Assembly (NCBI GenBank): GCA_026770585.1
Contig: MU646722.1
Coordinates: forward strand, 212,254 to 231,463
Length of the DNA: 19,210 bases
Direction: 5' to 3'
Source of the DNA: Baffinella frigidus
Taxonomy: Eukaryota > Cryptophyceae > Cryptomonadales > Baffinellaceae
This document shows positions 17,231 through 19,210 of this stretch, one piece after another. The notes beneath the pieces were generated by a model. The model searched no databases and was not told the origin of the DNA. It was given only the letters and a program-made list of their open reading frames with translations. The translations under genes were made by a program, and so were the position numbers. Each line of letters begins with the position of its first letter. The stretch's first letter is position 1.

Positions 17231-17361
17231 CAGGGGTACCTCGCTCATAAGAACACGCCCACCCCCATAGGACCACCATACATGTACAGTGGAGGGCCCT
17301 AGACATAGGCCTACTGTAGGGTCCTAGGAGGAGCCGGTTTCTTATGAGCGAGGTACCCCTG
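17231..17361. mobile_element. MITE, CAGGGGTACC family, copy 1 (intact)
   Basis: 131 bp with perfect 23-bp terminal inverted repeats starting CAGGGGTACCTCGCTCATAA, flanked by TA (17229-17230, 17362-17363). The core GTAGGGTCCTAGG resembles the core of the CCACACAG family. In translation the end reads YRGTSLIRN, a string likely to appear in spurious gene models. Confidence 0.92.
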
Positions 17362-17470
17362 TAACCCCTCGAGTGACCCCAAACCAAGGGGTTAGGGGTC
17401 ACTCCACCCTACATGTACACCACAACTGCGGCCCGCCTCGCCACCAGCCCACCCCTCCCAGCGCAGCCTA

Positions 17471-17588
17471 CAGGGGTACCTCGCTCATAAGATACTGCCT
17501 CCCCCTAGGACCCTACAGTATGCCTATGCTTAGGGCCCTATGGTGGTCCTAGGGGGGGGGGCGGTTTATCATGAGCGAGGAACCCCTG
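17471..17588. mobile_element. MITE, CAGGGGTACC family, copy 2
   Basis: 118 bp, TA flanks (17469-17470, 17589-17590), same ends with two or three changes at the right. The core is in the opposite orientation to copy 1. Only 105 bp separate the two elements. Confidence 0.9.
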
Positions 17589-17719
17589 TACCTGTGCCCC
17601 GCTGCGGCGGGCTGCTTCGTCTTCTCTTCTTTATTACTCTCAGCCTAGACTGCGGCGGGCCGCAGAGCCAGGGGGTTAACCTCGTACAGGGGGGTGACCG
17701 CGGCTGGCAGCAGCGGCAC

Positions 17720-17985
17720 CGCCTGCGCCGGGGGGGGCCTTGCGCCTACCAACCCCTGCGCCGGGGGGAATCTTGCGCCTACCAATCCCTGCGCGGGGGG
17801 GAAACGTGGTCCTCCTGACCCCTGCGCCGGGGGGAACCGCGCGCCTACCAAACCCACTACCGGCGGGGGGGGGATTGCGCCTACCAAGCCCTGCGCCGGG
17901 GGGGAACTTGCGCCTACCAGCGGCACCGGCCCCTTCCCCTGGGGGAACCGTGCAGCTACCAAGCCCTCTACCGGTTGAACTACCG
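17720..17985. repeat. About 30-bp minisatellite
   Basis: Seven to eight units of TGCGCCTACCAACCCCTGCG plus CCGGGGGGGAAC, with a G run of variable length. Open in several frames on both strands (LVGARFPPAQG on minus, NPCAGGNLAPT on plus), so the open frames are not proof of a protein. Confidence 0.85.
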
Positions 17986-18332
17986 GTTGATACCGCGGGC
18001 CAGCCAGGCCTTGGACAAGGTACTTGGGGTCGGGCTTCTTGTGGCCTTGCCACGAGTCGATTTCCTGCCACACCCCTGGTTTGTCGATCCTGGGGTGGGG
18101 TTTGCGGGGTTAGAGATTAGGGGTTATGTGTTATGTGTTATGTATTATGGGTTATGGGTTGGGGTTACATGACGTTTGTGGGTTAGAGTTTAGGGGTTAG
18201 CGGACGATCCTGGTGTGGGGGTTGCAAACTCACCCAGAACTTCTGGGGGGGTTTCCTGACCCCGAACCTCTAACCCCGCGAACCCCACACGATCCGGATC
18301 GACACGCCAGGCGTGTGGCAGGTGAGGGGTTG
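17986..18332. other. Unique and degenerate repeat sequence without a gene
   Basis: Contains short GGGTTATGTGTTATG repeats (about 18117-18160) and isolated GGGGTTAG units. No coding pattern seen. Confidence 0.4.
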
Positions 18333-18400
18333 CAGGGGTCCATCGGATTTAAGAGCACGTCCCCGGTAGGGGGACTGTTCTGAAATGCGAGGTACCCCTG
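18333..18400. mobile_element. MITE, CAGGGGTACC family, copy 3 (worn)
   Basis: 68 bp. The left end CAGGGGTCCATCGGATTTAA is degenerate, the right end GCGAGGTACCCCTG is good, followed by TA. Internally deleted. Confidence 0.65.
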
Positions 18401-18402
18401 TA

Positions 18403-18928
18403 GGGGTCAGAGGCACACGGCGGTTGACTGAACCGGGCGGTGATGTACCAGGACGATCACTAATCTGAGAAGACTTTGTGCACCCAAGAGAATTAGTCAA
18501 TCGGGCGCGTTCTGGTACTAACCGCGCCCACTTGAGTCATCGGCCTGGTACAAAACCTGCCTGAATTAGTCAACAGTCGTGAGAGTCTCCCGGAAACGAG
18601 CTGCCACACGAGAATACAAGAGGGGCCTATTTAAAACCAAGATAATTTTGTGTGTAGCATTTGTGTAGTAACTTCCATTGCCCTTGGAGCCACTGCAGCC
18701 ATGAGTAGGCCAGTTACGGGGTTGAAACACCCTATCCTGGTACAAAGTTTTACACACCCACATGTAAATAGACCCCTCTAGCATTCTCGAGTGGGAGTTC
18801 CCCGTTCGACCTGCTTGGAGTTTTTGCTCAAGTCAACCCCCCATACAAAACTATCAACTTTAGACACTGCTGTGGCAGCAGGCACGGGTTCCGTCTCGAA
18901 ACGACAGGAAGACATTCCACGCTGTTCT
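18403..18928. other. Unique sequence, no gene seen
   Basis: The repeated CTGGTACAAA/CTGGTACTAA motif and TTAGTCAAC pieces resemble parts of 10780-10870, so it is probably old dispersed repeat. No coding motif. Confidence 0.35.
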
Positions 18929-19057
18929 CCACCCTGGAGGCAACTTATGGGCAAATTGAAGGTTTCTTAAGTCACCACCCATACAAATGCACTCGGAATC
19001 CGAGTGCATCTGTGGGAGATTGACTTAAGATTTGCCCTCAAGTTGCCTCCAGGGTGG
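18929..19057. repeat. 129-bp inverted repeat
   Basis: CCACCCTGGAGGCAACTT on the left pairs with AAGTTGCCTCCAGGGTGG on the right. The inner arms include TTGGGCAAA-like and CTTAAGTCA/TGACTTAAG sequences and a perfect ATGCACTCGG/CCGAGTGCAT centre. A fold-back element. Confidence 0.88.
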
Positions 19058-19210
19058 GGTACTACCGAAGGAAATGGGTCTCTCTGCAGGGCCGAGTATG
19101 TCAAGTAAATGCTCCACGGGATGAGACCAGTTCCCCTACAACCCTCTCCGCCTGAGTCAACCGTCATGCTGCCAGCAGGGGGGGGGGTCACGAGAGAGAG
19201 AGGGGGTGGG
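19058..19210. other. Window end, no feature seen
   Basis: Unique sequence ending in a G run and a GAGAGAGAGAG stretch. Nothing assignable. Confidence 0.3.

Noticed and set aside
17645-18120. Possible Pro/Gly-rich repeat protein
   Set aside because: A 30-bp minisatellite whose length is a multiple of three stays open in several frames on both strands; no start context, splice sites or flanking domain.
1-19210. CRISPR array, tRNA, rRNA, bacterial operon or true chromosome end
   Set aside because: The repeats have no spacer-repeat regularity, no RNA gene signature was seen, coding is split by introns, and the telomere-type tracts are degenerate and interrupted by exons, so this is not a simple terminal telomere.

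Overview
The window reads as nuclear DNA of a microbial eukaryote, most likely an alga. It has no prokaryotic gene layout. Long stretches are degenerate TTTAGGG/TTAGGGG telomere-type repeats, it is rich in small TA-flanked inverted-repeat elements, and its coding sequence is cut into tiny exons with GT-AG borders. TTTAGGG-type repeats fit green algae/plants, dinoflagellates and some other protists; I cannot name the species. No rRNA, tRNA, CRISPR or prokaryotic feature was seen.

The main result is one split gene on the minus strand that fills most of the window. It starts at an ATG at 16482 with a signal peptide and runs leftwards past the left edge. I could chain 24 exons (16102-16482 down to 172-300). 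Every intron is GT-AG, every junction keeps phase, and the exons sum to 1977 nt (659 codons) with no stop. In order they encode: a signal peptide; a laminin B (laminin IV type A) domain over exons 1-5; a short Cys-containing linker (exons 6-8); an IPT/TIG-like fold (exons 9-11, perhaps 12); a run of Cys-rich 'C-x-N-G ... D-x-D-E-x-x-V-D-C-G-G' repeats (exons 13-16); a Cys-containing segment (exons 17-18); and beta-propeller-like (SBBP/NHL-type) blades (exons 19-24). The product looks like a secreted or cell-surface adhesion or matrix protein.

The introns (151 to about 1380 bp) are largely degenerate telomere repeat, with the C-rich strand (CCCTAAA) in the transcript. Most acceptors sit directly after a CCCTRAAC-like unit. 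Many exons have nearby decayed or still-open copies inside the introns. The strongest case is exon 3: five further copies lie in intron 3, two of them enclosed by inverted repeats, and several keep frame and phase. Exon 19 has a second copy of exactly the same length, acceptor phase and donor phase.

Mobile DNA: a TA-flanked MITE family with CCACACAGCGG termini occurs in five introns. A second family with CAGGGGTACCTCGCTCAT termini occurs three times upstream of the gene. A 685-bp TTA-flanked element sits at 1806-2490 inside a telomere-like tract. The region 16483-19210, upstream of the gene, holds MITEs, a 30-bp minisatellite and a large inverted repeat, but no gene I can support.
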